A stretch of DNA of 6,078 nucleotides from Nitrososphaeria archaeon. GTDB lineage: Archaea; Thermoproteota; Nitrososphaeria; Conexivisphaerales; UBA164. Below are positions 5,728 through 6,078 of the stretch, one piece after another. The position numbers and the translations under genes were made by a program. The notes under the pieces were generated by a model. That model searched no databases, was not told the origin of the DNA, and saw only the letters and a program-made list of their open reading frames with translations. Within the stretch, counting starts at the first letter, position 1, and the number at the start of each line of letters is the position of its first letter. The stretch is taken from contig JARVJW010000205.1 in assembly GCA_029775955.1 (NCBI GenBank), positions 1 through 6,078 on the forward strand, in the 5' to 3' direction.

Positions 5728-5736
5728 CTTTATAAA
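5728..5736 (-). promoter_or_regulatory. TATA-like box for the UPF0210 gene
   Basis: TTTATAAAG on the minus strand lies 23-31 bases before the TTG start at 5705, consistent with a leaderless transcript. Confidence 0.5.
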
Positions 5737-5740
5737 TATT

Positions 5741-5752
5741 GTAAACGTTTAC
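5741..5752. promoter_or_regulatory. 12-bp perfect palindrome, candidate operator
   Basis: GTAAACGTTTAC is a perfect palindrome five bases upstream of the TATA-like box of the UPF0210 gene, where it would overlap or abut the BRE element. A dimeric regulator could bind there. About one such palindrome is expected by chance in a window this size, so position is the main support. Confidence 0.35.
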
Positions 5753-5779
5753 CATTTTGAAGTTATTTAACAAGATATA

Positions 5780-5806
5780 TTTTTATCGACTCGAGTGTTT
5801 TTATCC
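5780..5806 (+). promoter_or_regulatory. Two tandem TATA-like elements before the GC-rich ORF
   Basis: TTTTTATCGA (5780-5789) and TTTTTATCCGA (5798-5808) form an approximate direct repeat 18 bases apart. The first would give a short leader and the second a nearly leaderless transcript for the ATG at 5827. An 8-bp palindrome (ACTCGAGT, 5789-5796) lies between them. Confidence 0.35.
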
Positions 5807-5826
5807 GATTGTTTCACAACCCTTGT

Positions 5827-6060
5827 ATGACAGGAGCCAGCGCCCCCAATGATGCGGACTACAGGTGGCGCTACGCAGAACTCGAAGGGCGGCTTGTCAA
5901 GCTCGAGACGGAGACAAAGATGAGGGAGGAGCTCCTTGCCTTCAAGGCGACGGTGACCGCCGTAGTCGCCAGGGGCATAGATGCCAAACACGGAGAGGAA
6001 GCGCTGCAGGAAATCTGGGAGGAGGAACGGGCAAAGCCACCAGCAGGAGGAGGCCGGTGA
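5827..6060 (+). CDS. Small GC-rich coiled-coil-like protein, unknown function
   Basis: I do not recognise this 77-residue protein. It starts MTGASAPNDADYRWRYAELE and contains a charged helix (about residues 12-40, ELEGRLVKLETETKMREELL) with the hydrophobic spacing of a short coiled coil. A second helix follows (LAFKATVTAVVARGIDAKHG then EEALQEIWEEE), and the tail is flexible and Pro/Gly-rich (KPPAGGGR). There is no signal peptide, membrane segment or cysteine. The frame extends to a TTG at 5809, but ATG 5827 follows AT-rich promoter-like DNA and is preferred. The gene is strikingly GC-rich, with G/C-ending codons, unlike the AT-rich genes to its left, which suggests foreign origin such as a virus, plasmid or integrated element. 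A GTGA overlap with the next frame, preceded by GGAGG-like sequence, is operon-like and supports real coding. Confidence 0.6.
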   Translation: MTGASAPNDADYRWRYAELEGRLVKLETETKMREELLAFKATVTAVVARGIDAKHGEEALQEIWEEERAKPPAGGGR

Positions 6061-6078
6061 AGGTGAACGAAACGGTGG
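6057..6078 (+). CDS. Start of a downstream gene (partial)
   Basis: GTG at 6057 overlaps the stop of the preceding gene (GTGA) and follows an AGGAGGAGG purine run at a spacing suited to ribosome binding. Only about seven codons (MKVNETV) are inside the window, so the product is unknown. The 4-base overlap is typical of translational coupling. Confidence 0.4.

Noticed and set aside
4423..5760. Long plus-strand open frames opposite the UPF0210 gene.
   Set aside because: Their translations are Ser/Pro/Ile-rich and unlike any family. They are antisense shadows of a well-conserved gene.
5789..5796. ACTCGAGT palindrome as a specific operator.
   Set aside because: Eight-base palindromes are common by chance; it was kept only as a note in the promoter entry.

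Overview
The window reads as part of a low-GC archaeal chromosome. Several recognised products belong to archaeal or archaeal/eukaryotic families: aTrm56, archaeal-type diphthine synthase, two RNase P proteins (Rpp30-like and Pop5-like) and Tsr3. Most genes also have a T/A-rich TATA-like element about 20-35 bases before the start codon, as expected for leaderless or short-leader archaeal transcripts. The exact lineage cannot be fixed from sequence alone; an uncultured, AT-rich archaeon is the safest statement.

Layout. Bases 1-218 are GC-richer and hold what looks like the decayed 3' end of a transposase with a zinc ribbon split by a frameshift, followed by two clean inverted repeats. Bases 266-2887 are a leftward block: a Lrp/AsnC-type RAM-domain mini-protein (2657-2887), diphthine synthase fused to a C-terminal DUF357-like helical domain (1597-2598), a SufS-type cysteine desulfurase remnant lacking both ends (1132-1569), a UPF0148 zinc-ribbon protein (780-1121) and tRNA C56 methyltransferase aTrm56 (266-802). 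From 2927 a rightward cluster encodes RNase P protein 3, RNase P protein 2 (TTG start, overlapping) and Tsr3. Tsr3 meets the convergent UPF0210/DUF711 gene (4335-5705) tail to tail, with both stop codons inside one CTAG. From 5827 composition switches abruptly to GC-rich, with a small coiled-coil-like protein of unknown function and the first codons of a coupled downstream gene.

How the genes work together. The core is an RNA-maturation and translation neighbourhood: tRNA 5' processing (RNase P), tRNA T-loop methylation (aTrm56), rRNA acp modification (Tsr3) and EF-2 diphthamide formation (DphB). The 39-bp divergent promoter between the RAM protein and the RNase P operon has TATA-like boxes arranged so that each lies next to the other gene's start, suggesting mutually exclusive transcription. 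Both window edges look accessory: a transposon relic on the left, and a foreign-looking GC-rich segment on the right.

I do not see a convincing complete new defence or mobile system. The most unusual points are the DphB-DUF357 fusion, the crossed divergent promoter beside a stand-alone RAM protein, and the sharp GC-rich boundary.
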